Assembly: GCA_030704615.1 (NCBI GenBank)
Contig: CM060734.1
Coordinates: 6,758,001-6,822,000, forward strand
From: Takakia lepidozioides
Taxonomy: Eukaryota > Streptophyta > Takakiopsida > Takakiales > Takakiaceae
DNA: 64,000 bases
Direction of reading: 5' to 3'
Part shown: positions 44,382-55,560 of the stretch, piece after piece
Numbering within the stretch: the stretch's first letter is position 1
How the letters are laid out: every line of letters starts with the position of its first letter
Program-made: the position numbers and the translations under genes
Notes under the pieces: generated by a model
What the model was told of the DNA's origin: nothing
Database searches by the model: none
The model's input: the letters and a program-made list of their open reading frames with translations, nothing else

Positions 44382-47300
44382 AACATCTATAGGGCTTCTG
44401 AATGCTGAAATTTTGAGAGCTAGGCCTTGGTAAGACAGCCGCTGGAGTAGAAGTGTACACCTTATACATGTCCGGTCAGTGCACATTACTCTTGTTTTGC
44501 CGGTCCCATGTAGCCGATGCCTTATGTCAGATTTAGATACCTTATGATACGAATGATGAGTTCCTTTTCTTTGCTCAAATGTTCTATGGTTCTCCTGGTT
44601 ATGGCTTTGCTCTTATAGCACCATAAAATACCCAATTATGATATGCTGCTGGTAGATGTTTGTCTGAATACCAGGTGGTAAACCCAGCCAGACCCCAATA
44701 CCTGCCCCCTTTGGTTTTGTACACATGTTTTACCCAAAACAAGGGGTGGGTAAACACAAAAGTCTGATATAGAGTTTCCTTTCCTTGTTACTTTATGACC
44801 TTGGGAATTGAGGTTCTTTCACTGGCCCTTCTTTCGGTCACCAGAGCTTATATATAAACTAAAAGGTAAAACTCTCTACATTTTGATGTATGTGTTGATG
44901 TACCTTCGTTGTGTCACAACTTGGCCACTGGAAACATGCCAATGGCAGAAAAATTCATTGCCTAAACCTACCCCCCATTGGTTTGTACACATGCGGTACC
45001 CAAAATATGGGCTAGGTAAACACTAAAGGGTTGATAAAAGTTTTTCTTTTGTTGTTGCTTCATGGATTTCGGATTTTAAGGTCCCTTCATTGGCCTCATC
45101 TTTCCATTATCAGAGCTTATGTGTAGCTAAAAGGTAAAACTCTACATTCTGATGTAAGTGTTGATGTACCTTTGATTGTCACGGCTTGTTTTGTTGTTGA
45201 CCTTGGAGAGTTGAGATCGTAGGCATGTTTATTTCTATGTTTCCTTTGTACCAGAAGTAAAGCTACAAAGAAGAGGGAGGTCATTTATGTGATGGGGTCT
45301 GGTATGCACTCATACCACACTCACTCTCCATAAGGAGCTGCCATACCAGGGGATGGTTGGTGGGTTCCATCTCTCTCCCCTCTCTCCCTCCCTCCATGGA
45401 TCTGGCTGGTTCTCTTAAAACTTGATAGTTTAAGACCAGTGGTATGTTACCTAACCCCTAATTAACCTTCTTGGAATTTGGTTAATTTCGGTCATTTACA
45501 TTACCCGGATTTTTGGTATAAGGTCGGGATCCTAATGGAGCCATCATATTATTTAATTTTTTCATCCATAAATGGATGTCATCCTCAGAGGATGACACGG
45601 ATGAAAAATCGATAGACGATTTTCATCCGACGCGGATGAAATCACGATAGATTTCATCCTGCGCGGTAGAGTTCATCCCGTGTGATGGATTTTCATCCCG
45701 AATGGATGAAATCGTGAGAAATCACGTGGATGAAATCGCGGGAAATCGCGCTTCATCTCTTCCCTGCCCTAACCCTCTGCACGACGATCGTGCTTAAGGG
45801 ATGGCTGGAGCTGAGAGATGGTGGCGGGGGGCGCATGGACCTCGATTCAGGCGCCCTTGAATGCCATGGAGCTGCGCCATTAAGGCATTTAGGTGTTCTG
45901 GCAAGATTCAGTACCTTCTTCCCCTCTCGGGGTGCGCAATGGCGGCAGTACCTGCAATTTCCCTGTGGCGGTTGTCTCTAATGCTTGGCGGGCGATCTAC
46001 CTGTGTTGTGGTTGCTTGCTGTGACCTTCATTGATCATTAAGGTACAAGCGGCGATCTTAAGGCCTCGGGGAAGTGTCTGAACTCTTTAAGTTTGGGCGA
46101 TTCACTTTCTTTGTGCATGCTTTGTTTTGTTGCGCATTCTTGTTTGCTGGTCTTGAGAGCTATGGCGCAGGCCTCTCTTCCACAAGCCATCAAGGTATTG
46201 GCTTGCATATGCTCTTTTCCTTTGCCCTTGCTTTGTATTGCATGTTGTACAGCGAACAAGCGTGAGACCTGCGATTCACTGGGGTTCCACATCGTCTCTA
46301 ACTTAACTGTTTCTGATTGCATGTGATGGGACCAGGTGAGGGTCCTCACAAGCTGATGGCTTTAAAGAGATCTGGTAACATGCTACAATGTAGGGCAGAC
46401 CTGTTTTCATGACCAGACAGTGTTCTTGAATGTACAAGCATTGGAAACTTAGCCTCTTTTAGAAGCTGGTCACTTTAGGACACTTGATACCATGCCAAAC
46501 TGATATGGATGGATCTTTTGTGGCCAAATCTGGTCCTTGGTTATATGCCCTTGAATGTTTACCTATTTTCCAAAATGGTAAGACATTGGTAGATGTGAAC
46601 AGAATGATTCAGGCATTGTATTCAAGTTGCTTTAGGATAAATAATACCAAAGTAACCTGCAGGCCTGATGGGACGAGCAATTCAGATTCTTTGTGTTTCC
46701 TATGGATGATTGCATGGCATGTAAATCTGATTACAGCCTGTTATGGTAATGATTTCCCTACCCCGGACATAGAACTTGGTCTTGGGGCATGGAATAAGAG
46801 GTGGGAATATTACTCTACCCTGTCGTTGAAATTACACACCAGCCCCAAATCTAAAACGGATCATGGGGCAAAAAACATGGTGTCAATAAGTGACTTGATG
46901 TGCAAGGTAGGGCAGCTGATCATAACCTGTTGTATAAGCTGCCAAATATCAGTCCGTAACCCTGCTTTGGTGATGTTCTTTATGTAAAGAAATGCTCTTA
47001 TTTTGTTCTTAAGCCTTCTATGATCATAAATGGCTTCTTTAAGACAAACAGACATTTCCAGCCATGAACAGTGATCAATGGATCTTTATTTGGACATGGA
47101 TACTTACTGCTCAGTCACTTTGGTATGTCCAATGATACAAAGAACCCAAAACTATACTAGTTTTTGGGCCAACAATAAATGAGGATGGTTGGTTATGCCT
47201 TGGTATGTAAGCTGACCAAAAAATACAGACTGAATGACATGGCATGTCATGAATGGCACTTTTTAGCATGCTGAACAATGGTTTCCTACTATGAACAGTG

Positions 47301-47814
47301 GTAATCGAGTCTCTAATTTTTCCCACCCCCCCCCCAGAGACTTCATTGACTTTGAAGTCTGGGATTTGTCATAAAGCTGACTTGTGAATGAAGAATGGTT
47401 GATAATGCCTCGTTATGAGGCTGATTTGTCGTTAATTTTACAATGACCTTGTCAGGTCTTTGTCCATGTCTCGACAAGACATAAGTATCTTCCCTCTCTG
47501 ATTTAGACCAGTGTACTTGGTGGTTCTTGTACACGTTATCAACCAATCTCCCTTCTGTTTTCAGTTTTATGTTTGATTTACTAACACCTTGGTCTGAGCA
47601 TGACAAAAGGTTATCAAATATGTTCCTGGTTGAAGTGATGAACCCAAGGCAATGGGAAGGCCAAAGCCATGAGATATCAGCCTCCTCTCCCGCCATGACC
47701 ATGGCGTGGAGCAAGCAAGTCCTTCATAAGGTAAGATCTTCTCCAGCAAAAATATGTTGGCTAATTGGGGCATGGAGAGTAAGGCATCCTTGAAGGTACC
47801 TGAGATAAGCATAG
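44382..47814 (+). repeat. Array copy F
   Basis: Full unit, 3433 bp. The first ~1 kb has many one- or two-base indels; the rest is close to copy E, with the 167-codon frame open at 46484-46987. Confidence 0.9.
46484..46987 (+). other. 167-codon open frame in the tandem unit (copy F)
   Basis: Same frame and same predicted product as in copy A, with a single silent base difference noticed near 46905. Confidence 0.25.
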
Positions 47815-49391
47815 AACATCTATAGGGCTTCTGAATGCTGAAATTTTGAGCTAGGCCTGGTAAGACAGCCTGCTGGAGTAGACGTGTACACCTTATACAT
47901 GATCCGGTCAGTGCACATTACTCTTGTTTGCCGGTCCCATGTAGCCGATGCCTTATGTCAGATTTAGATACCTTATGATACGAATGAGTTCCTTTTCTTT
48001 GGCTCAAATGTTTCTATGTTTCTCTCCTGGTTATGGCTTTGCTCTTTAGCACCCATAAAAAATACCCAATTATGATATGCTGCTGGTAGATGTTTTGTCT
48101 GAATACCAGGTGGTAAACCCATGCCAGACCCCAACCTGCCCCCTTTGGTTTTGTACACATGTTTTACCCAAAACAAGGGGTGGGTAAACACTAAAAGTCT
48201 GATATAAGATTGTTTTCCTGATTGTTACTTTATGACCTTGGGAATTGAGGGTTCTTTCACTGGCGGGTCACCAGAGCTTATATATAAACTAAAAGGTAAA
48301 ACTCTACATTTTGATGTATGTGTTGATGTACCTTCGTTTGTGTCACAACTTGCCAACTTGGAACATGCCAATGGCAGAAAATTCATTGCTAAACCTACCC
48401 CCATTGGTTTTGTACACATGCGGTACCAAAATATGGGCTAGTAAACACTAAAGGGTTGATAAAAGTTTCTTTCCTGTTTGTTGCTTCATGAATTTCGGAG
48501 TTAAGGTCCCTTCATTGGCCTCATCTTTCCATTATCAGAGCTTATGTGTAGCTAAAAGGTAAAACTCTACATTCTGATGTAAGTGTTGATGTACCTTTGT
48601 TGTCACGGCTTGTTTTGTTTGTTGACCTTGGAGAGTTGAGATCGTAGGCATGTTATTTCTATGGTTCCTTTGTAACCAGAAGTAAAGCTACAAAGAAGAG
48701 GGAGGTCATTTATGTGATGGGGTCTGGTATGCACTCATACCACACTCACTCCATAAGGAGCTGCCATACCAGGGGATGGTTGGTGGGTTCCATCTCTCTC
48801 CCTCTCTCTCCCTCCCTCCATGGATCTGGCTGGTTCTCTTAAAACTTGATAGTTTAAGACCAGTGGTATGTTACCTAACCCCTAATTAACCTTCTTGGAA
48901 TTTGGTTAATTTCGGTTATTTACATTACCCGGATTTTTGGTATAAGGTCGGGATCCTAATGGAGCCATCATATTATTTAATTTTTTCATCCATAAATGGA
49001 TGTCATCCTCAGAGGATGACACGGATGAAAAATCGATAGACGATTTCATCCGACGCGGATGAAATCACGATAGATTCATCCTGCGCGGTAGAGTTCATCC
49101 CGTGTGATGGATTTTCATCCCGAATGGATGAAATCGTGAGAAATCACGTGGATGAAATCGCGGGAAATCGCGCTTCATCTCTTCCCTGCCCTAACCCTCT
49201 GCACGACGATCGTGCTTAAGGGATGGCTGGAGCTGAGAGATGGTGGCGGGGGGCGCATGGACCTCGATTCAGGCGCCCTTGAATGCCATGGAGCTGCGCC
49301 ATTAAGGCATTTAGGTGTTCTGGCAAGATTCAGTACCTTCTTCCCCTCTCGGGGTGCGCAATGGCGCAGTACCTGCAATTTCCCTGTGCGG
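47815..49391 (+). repeat. Array copy G (partial, cut by gap)
   Basis: First 1577 bp of a unit, ending in the second scaffold gap. It lacks a few bases near 48264 (TCTTCTTCC) compared with other copies. Confidence 0.9.
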
Positions 49392-49891
49392 NNNNNNNNN
49401 NNNNNNNNNNNNNNNNNNNNNNNNNNNNNNNNNNNNNNNNNNNNNNNNNNNNNNNNNNNNNNNNNNNNNNNNNNNNNNNNNNNNNNNNNNNNNNNNNNNN
49501 NNNNNNNNNNNNNNNNNNNNNNNNNNNNNNNNNNNNNNNNNNNNNNNNNNNNNNNNNNNNNNNNNNNNNNNNNNNNNNNNNNNNNNNNNNNNNNNNNNNN
49601 NNNNNNNNNNNNNNNNNNNNNNNNNNNNNNNNNNNNNNNNNNNNNNNNNNNNNNNNNNNNNNNNNNNNNNNNNNNNNNNNNNNNNNNNNNNNNNNNNNNN
49701 NNNNNNNNNNNNNNNNNNNNNNNNNNNNNNNNNNNNNNNNNNNNNNNNNNNNNNNNNNNNNNNNNNNNNNNNNNNNNNNNNNNNNNNNNNNNNNNNNNNN
49801 NNNNNNNNNNNNNNNNNNNNNNNNNNNNNNNNNNNNNNNNNNNNNNNNNNNNNNNNNNNNNNNNNNNNNNNNNNNNNNNNNNNNNNNNNNN
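49392..49891. other. Assembly gap (500 N)
   Basis: Exactly 500 unknown bases. It truncates array copy G. Confidence 0.99.
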
Positions 49892-51480
49892 AAGCTCAAG
49901 ACAATAATTCATCCAGTTAGGGATTATACCTGGCATATTTTTCATCCGGTATGGATGAAATTCAAAACATATTCCATTAGGGATTAGAAAGAAGGTATTT
50001 CCAAACCAGGTGGGCTTAGGAATTTTTTTGTTAATCCCAAACAGATAATTGGAGAGAGGGAGAGAGAGGGAGAGAGGGGGCGCCCACCATCCAACCCCTG
50101 GTATGGCAATCCCTTATGGAGTGAGTGTGGTATGCACTCACCCCGTAAGGGAGTGCATACCAGACCCATTCTCATAAGGCTCTCCCTCTACAATGTAGTT
50201 CTATCCTTGGACTTGAATACCAAAAAGATAAAAGGTCTACATTCTCGCTGCCCTCAGATCACGAGTGAACATTGGCATAGCATAAATCAAACTTGGCAAG
50301 AATATAGAGTCATGCGTTTTCCATGTTACCTCTTATCTTGTCAACAAGCTCTTGTAAAGAAGCAGAGACCAAGGAAGGATCTCCGTGCGATGTAGTTTTA
50401 TCTTTGGTTAAAAAGCTACAGTCTCTGCTTCCCAAGTCAAGAGAAAATATGGACAAGACATTCATATAGTCGGGCACGCAAGAGTTCAGAAATTACAGGT
50501 GTTCTTCAACCGATGGCAGTAAATTACTGCACATTTTTCCACCATATCAGCCAACTTTATGGTTAGAACCGTTTTTCCAAAGGTATGAATAAGAACTTGT
50601 GCTCTTCAGCCAGTGGCAGTAGTCTACTGCCCGTGATTCACAACATGAACATGTGAATAAGAGCATTGGCAACAATCTGTTGCCCATCTTTTCACCATAT
50701 CAGCCAGCTTTATGGTTTTAAAACCAAATTTCCTTAAGGTATGAAAAAAGGACATATGACGTTACACCTGGGCATTTTTTTAGTGGTGCTATAAAGAGCA
50801 AACCCACATCCAGGAGAAGTATTAAAGCCCACGAGTAGGGAAGGCTTTTCATCGTAAGGGATCTGATGCTGACATAAGGCATCAACTACATGTTACCAGT
50901 TAACACGAGGAATGTGCATTGACCGGATCATGTAGAAGGTGTACACACATACTCTAACAGGTTGTTTTACCCGGGCCTAGCTCATAATATTAGTATGCAA
51001 GAAACCCTTAGATGTTCTTCAAGTAATATCAGCAATGTCTTTCTCTCGTTGCCCAATCCGCCAACAAATTTTTGTTGGAGAGGATCATCATACCTTACGA
51101 GGGATTTGTTGCTCCACACTATTGTCATGGAGGTATAGGGGGCTGATACCCCATGGCTTTCCTAGACCTCTGCAAAAGCCATTAAAGGTGTTAGTACATC
51201 ATAGTAAGAAAACTGGAAAATGGCAGGTGAGAGAGAGAGAGCGTGTGTACAGAAACCACTAAGTACGTTGGTCAAGAATAGAGAGGGAAGATACTATGTC
51301 TTGTCGGGACATGGACAAGACCAAACAAGGTCTTTGTCAAATGAACGACAAATCAGCCTCATAACAAGGCACTATCTAACTTCACCTTCCATAGGCAGTA
51401 TCTTACCTGATAAAAACCCATGTCATCTTCCTGAAAACACATGAAAAATCAGGGTGGGAGGGTGGGATTTCCAAGACAAC
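49892..51480 (-). repeat. Diverged inverted copy of the 3.4-kb unit (right flank)
   Basis: The reverse complement follows the unit in order: motif cluster (49905-49985), CT-rich block (50053-50090), the CTGGTATGCACTC hairpin block (50128-50162), GCACTGACCGGATCATG-like phrase (50916-50935), the unit border region with GGCCTAGCTCA and TAGATGTTCT (50975-51020), then the dispersed motif (51241-51365) and GGGTGGGAGGGTGGG (51452-51466). It therefore crosses the unit-to-unit border chosen for the array, which implies an ancestral tandem arrangement in this orientation too. Confidence 0.7.
50128..50162. repeat. Perfect 12-bp stem hairpin
   Basis: TGGTATGCACTC (50128-50139) and its exact reverse complement (50151-50162) enclose an 11-base loop. 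The array copies keep only a shorter version of this hairpin (for example 28350-28367). Confidence 0.85.
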
Positions 51481-52315
51481 CATCACCCTAGATTCAGATG
51501 TCATTCATCATTGAAGGAGTCTTGTTTTTCTTATAAAACAATCGGGACCAACACCACCTTTGGTACATACCATATCAGCATAAACACTTGAGCCTTTAAG
51601 AATGAGTTGCAGGTGTTGCAATTCCAAGAGCCCAGACCAGCCAGCATGCTATGTCTATGTTCCATGAATGCACAAAGGTCTGGATCTGGTTTTCCAATCA
51701 TCTCTCCAAAACTCAATCAGAGTGGAGTGCGACAATGAGCATAATCAGAACTTTATATACAACACCAGCTCAAAGGGTATTCCAAAAGGCTAGTTTGATA
51801 AGTTAAACCAGCCCCTATGTATTTTGAAAAAGCCAACAAGACCACTGCTTGGTATTCTTCCAAGTCAAGTACAGCTTGGTACTTTCCAAGTTAACATAGT
51901 AAAACTGAACCTGTTTCAAATTCAAAGGATGGTTCCAATGGCATCGCTTAAAACAGGTGTTATGTAATCTGAAAAGCCCATCACGCCAGCTGCTTGGTAA
52001 TCTCTAAGTTAAAACAGTGTAACCATGGCTGTTCTAAACTTAGAACTCTGACCTCAATGTTCAAAAAGTACCGCTTGGTACTTACCGTGTTAAATCAGCA
52101 TAAGATGCCTATCTTAAGCATCATTGGATAGCCTTATAAGGTCTGGAGATGGTACTCCAGCACCATATCAAAATGCAGCCGAAGCTCAGACTGGTATCAT
52201 GCCAGAAAACTGATTTACAATCAGGTCGAAAACCCCACTAATATGGTGCCAAAGTTCAGACCGGTATCATACCAGAAAACTGACTTATAATCAGGTTACA
52301 ACCTGTTATACTCAT
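51481..52315. repeat. AT-rich flank with short internal duplications
   Basis: No coding signal. It has a repeated GCTTGGTA phrase followed by AAGTTAA-like words (51855-52095) and an ~80-bp tandem duplication with CAGACTGGTATCATGCCAG (52187-52205) and CAGACCGGTATCATACCAG (52258-52276), each followed by AAAACTGA and AATCAGGT. Confidence 0.6.
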
Positions 52316-52548
52316 ATGCATGAAGAGCTTGTACTGGTAAAGAATTGGATTCCAAAGGATATTCTGTGGATCAAACTCACACCAAGAACAGCTTTCCAGA
52401 CTTGTTTGCCATATGGTTATATGGTAACGGAGACTTCTAGTATAGCCAAGGGTGCATTGAAGCTTGAAAGAAACCCAGGCATATATGAGAGATACTACAG
52501 AAGAGAGTTTTGGTTATTGCCACATTAAAGAAATGAAAGACATGGGAC

Positions 52549-54840
52549 ATGAGTGATGAAAGAGAAGCTAGACTCCAGAGATATTTAGCAAAAAGAGAAA
52601 GTTATCTGAAACCTAATTATCCATATCTTTGGGAGAGAGGAATAGACATAGGGGAATCATCTGGACCTCTCACACCATTAAGATCAGAGAGTACATCACC
52701 TATATCGGAAGAACTAGAGGTGGATGCCACTCCTTCTTTTTCTTTGCAAGAAAGATTAAGGGAATTGGTACGGGAAGAAGATCAACCACGAGGTGAAAGA
52801 TCTGAGGTACATCCCTGGATAAAAGATTTGACATAAATCTTTGATAAGAGTTGGCATGGAACACCAAAAGCAGGAACTCCAGTTTCTGAAACGGAAGGTG
52901 AAGAATGAGGAGAGGATGTGGCAGAGCCAACGGAGAGTTCAGACTCTCCAATACCATTGCAGTTGAGTTACATGAGTGAAGAAGAAACCCAAGGGCAGAA
53001 CTTGGAGGATGAAAACAGAGAGAAGGAATTGGAAGAGGAAGAGTATGAAGAAGTAGACCCAACAGCTGAGGTTGAGACTACAACCAGGACATCCCAACCC
53101 GTTGGACCTGGATCAAGTGGAGCACTTGGATCACAGGCTAACAAAGGTGTCGGCTCAGGGGGATCAGGCGGGCCGCCTGGATCTGGCTATGGGGGGACAG
53201 GGAGTGTGGAAAGTAGTGCAACTAGAGCTGGGAATACTGTGAATATTGTGGGGCCAGTAGCAGGGAGTGCTCAGGGGCCACCACTTGGTGGAAGATCCAC
53301 CACAACTACAACAGGTCCTCAAGGACCAGCACCAGCAAGGGGGCCAGCATTTGTCAGTGGGCAGAAGGTAGGGCCACAGATGGTGTTACAACCAACACGG
53401 GCAAAACCACATTTTCCAATATATTCAGGAAAAGGGGATCCTGATGTACACATTAGCCAATTTGAGCACATGTGTATTGTAAACAATGAGAATGGCGATG
53501 ATGCCAATATGAGATTGTTTCCTTGTTCACTTATCAAGAAAGCAAGTGAATGGTATGCAAGATTCCCTGATAATCATTTTCTAACCTGGAATGGCTTGAA
53601 TACAACATTCCGAAATAGGTTCAGGACAAGTAAAACTGAGGATGAAGTGTATGGAAGTTTACAATAGTTAAAGCAAAAGAAGCATGAAACTGTTGAGGAG
53701 TATATGGAAAAAATGGATTTGATGATGAAAAAGCTGGCTGCTGTACCAGCACCAGGTTTACAGAAGACTTGGTTTGTGAGTGGACTAAGACCAGAGTTGC
53801 AAAAGAAAGTGCATTTGAAACAGCGAACATAATTGAGCAATTGGGAATGCTCGGGAGAGAGAAAAGGGGACTCTGAGGATGAATCAGATGAGGAAGAAGA
53901 GCAAGAGCTGAAAAGGAAGAGTAAGAGAAAGGAGAAGTTGAAGAGGGATAAGTATGATAAAAGATTAGAAGAAATCTTGAAGAAGTATGCCACAGAGGCT
54001 GCAACACATTGGAGGAAGGGTGTTTGGTGTGCAAAGTGCCAGAATGAAGGCCATACCACCACTGAATGCCACATGAAGGAGAAACACTGTACTATCTGTA
54101 AAATGGATAACCATTCTACTGAGAATTGTTACTACAACAGAAGGACAGCAGCTAGAGAACCTCGGCAAGTAAGGGTGCATCAAGTGCAGCCCCAGCCAAG
54201 AAGAAACAGTGATCAAGACCACTATGGTAGGCCTGGTGGTTATAACAATGGCATGGAAAGGAGACGTAATTCAAGAGAGAATTACCAAGGAAATTCCAGA
54301 GGCAACTATCAAGGTAATCCAAGGGGGAATTACCAGCCAGGGTATAAGGATTACAGAAACAATTCCAGAACAGACCAAGGGCGAGGACCTAATGGGGAAG
54401 AACTGTATTACTATTGTAATCAGGCAGGCCATTGCAAGGCAGCCTGTCCATTCTGGATCAGACACCAGAATGAGATGAGAGCTCCTATGAATGAGGGGCC
54501 AGTGGTGGCAGCTCACATGGTTAGGCCATGTGTTGTACCAGAAGTAAGTACAACGATAGTAACGAGAAGCAAAGCCAAACTAATACCTCCAGTAGATGAG
54601 GAAGATGATGATAATGAAGATGGCAGTGATGTGCTTGAAGATGATGAGGCTTGGAGAGATGAGAAGGAACTGCACAAAGAAGTGGCAGATACCATAAGGG
54701 AAATGCAGAAGAGTACTGATATTCCTATGGCAGATTCCTCTGATTCTGAAAGAGAAGAGGAAGTGAGTGAGGATGAAGGGAAGAAAGAAGCTGTAGACAT
54801 GCAGAGTAATGAAGGGACTTTGGCTGAAGTAATATGCTAG
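52549..54840 (+). pseudogene. gag polyprotein (in-frame stops)
   Basis: One reading frame runs from the ATG at 52549 to the TAG at 54838-54840, broken only by stops at 52834, 52906, 53665 and 53830, with no frameshift. The start region is charged. A Gly/Ser/Thr-rich linker follows (53090-53380), then the capsid-like retrotransposon gag domain (FPIYSGKGDPDVHI, KASEWYARFP, WNGLNTTFRNRF, 53400-53800). A Glu- and Lys-rich segment leads to zinc knuckles: CAKCQNEGHTTTEC and CTICKMDNHSTENC (54030-54130) fit CX2CX4HX4C. A third, YCNQAGHCKAAC (54410-54445), lacks its first Cys. An RG/NY-rich stretch lies between them. Gag coats element RNA in the particle. Confidence 0.85.
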
Positions 54841-55560
54841 TCCAAAGCGGAGATTACCATTGGAAAGCTATTGGCTGTGGCACATTATTGTAGACACAGG
54901 CTGTATCAAGCAATCAATTGAATTGCCCATGTGACAGGGAACACAGACCTGAATAGCAAGGTGATCAGTTATAATGTGAAGCCGGAAGGGCGAGAAACAG
55001 TCATGGACTTTGATGATTCTATGCCAATAATCCAATTGAGAATTGGAAGCACAGAACTAACTGATGTACTGATAGATGAGGCTCTGGAGTGAATATCATG
55101 ACAGAAAATTAAGGCAGAAGCTTGGTCTAAGTAACATGAAACCAGCCCCGTTTACAGTAACAATGGCAGATCAAAGAAGTGTACAGCCATTGGGATTGAT
55201 AAGAGGAGTTAAGATACAGATTCAAAAGATGATCTTTATGATCACAATAACTGTATTGAAAATGGATGAAGTCATGGAAGCTTACTCCTTATTGTTGGGA
55301 CGTCCGTGGCTGAAACAGGCCAGGGTATTCCATGACTGGAATTCCCAGTTACTAACTGTGCATAATGGGATGCACAAGATACAAATTACCACTAAGAAAT
55401 CTAGTAGATTACCTGCTACGAGAAGACCTCGAGGGGTCAGGGAGTATGACTGGAGGGGAGGACTGGATGAGAAGCAGGAAGCTACCTGTTCGCTGCACAC
55501 CCAGAGTGGGAGCAGGTTGCAGAGATGCAGCTGGAAGGCCTAAGTTGTTTAAAAGGTATC
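54841..55560 (+). pseudogene. Aspartic protease region of pol (frameshifted)
   Basis: Protease domain. The active-site region (VLID, 55063-55074) is in the gag frame; a lost base then shifts the frame, and GSGVNIM-type coding continues in the 55076-55543 frame with GLIRGVKIQI and the LLLGRPWLKQARVFHDW block typical of plant gypsy proteases. A further single-base shift near 55480 moves coding to the frame starting at 55525. The enzyme would cut gag-pol. This copy is inactive. Confidence 0.75.

Larger units (their letters stand above)
27392..49391 (+). repeat. Tandem array of ~3.4-kb units (macrosatellite), six full plus one partial copy
   Basis: Direct repeats in head-to-tail order, marked by the phrase AACATCTATAGGGCTTCTG at 27392, 30871, 34286, 37606, 40940, 44382 and 47815. 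Full-unit lengths are 3479, 3415, 3320, 3334, 3442 and 3433. Within a unit, in order: two ~268-bp subrepeats each with a TATA-like or related GAGCTTAT block; a CT-rich microsatellite; a cluster of GATGAAATC/GATTTCATC motifs; a GC-richer stretch; a 167-codon open frame; a C-run; and the dispersed GACAAGACATAAGTATCTTCC motif. Both array ends are scaffold gaps, so copy number is a minimum. I recognise no known gene or transposase in the unit. Confidence 0.95.

Noticed and set aside
52187-52276. Possible tRNA-Met primer binding site upstream of gag
   Set aside because: Only TGGTATCA matches, it occurs twice in a local duplication, and no LTR precedes it.
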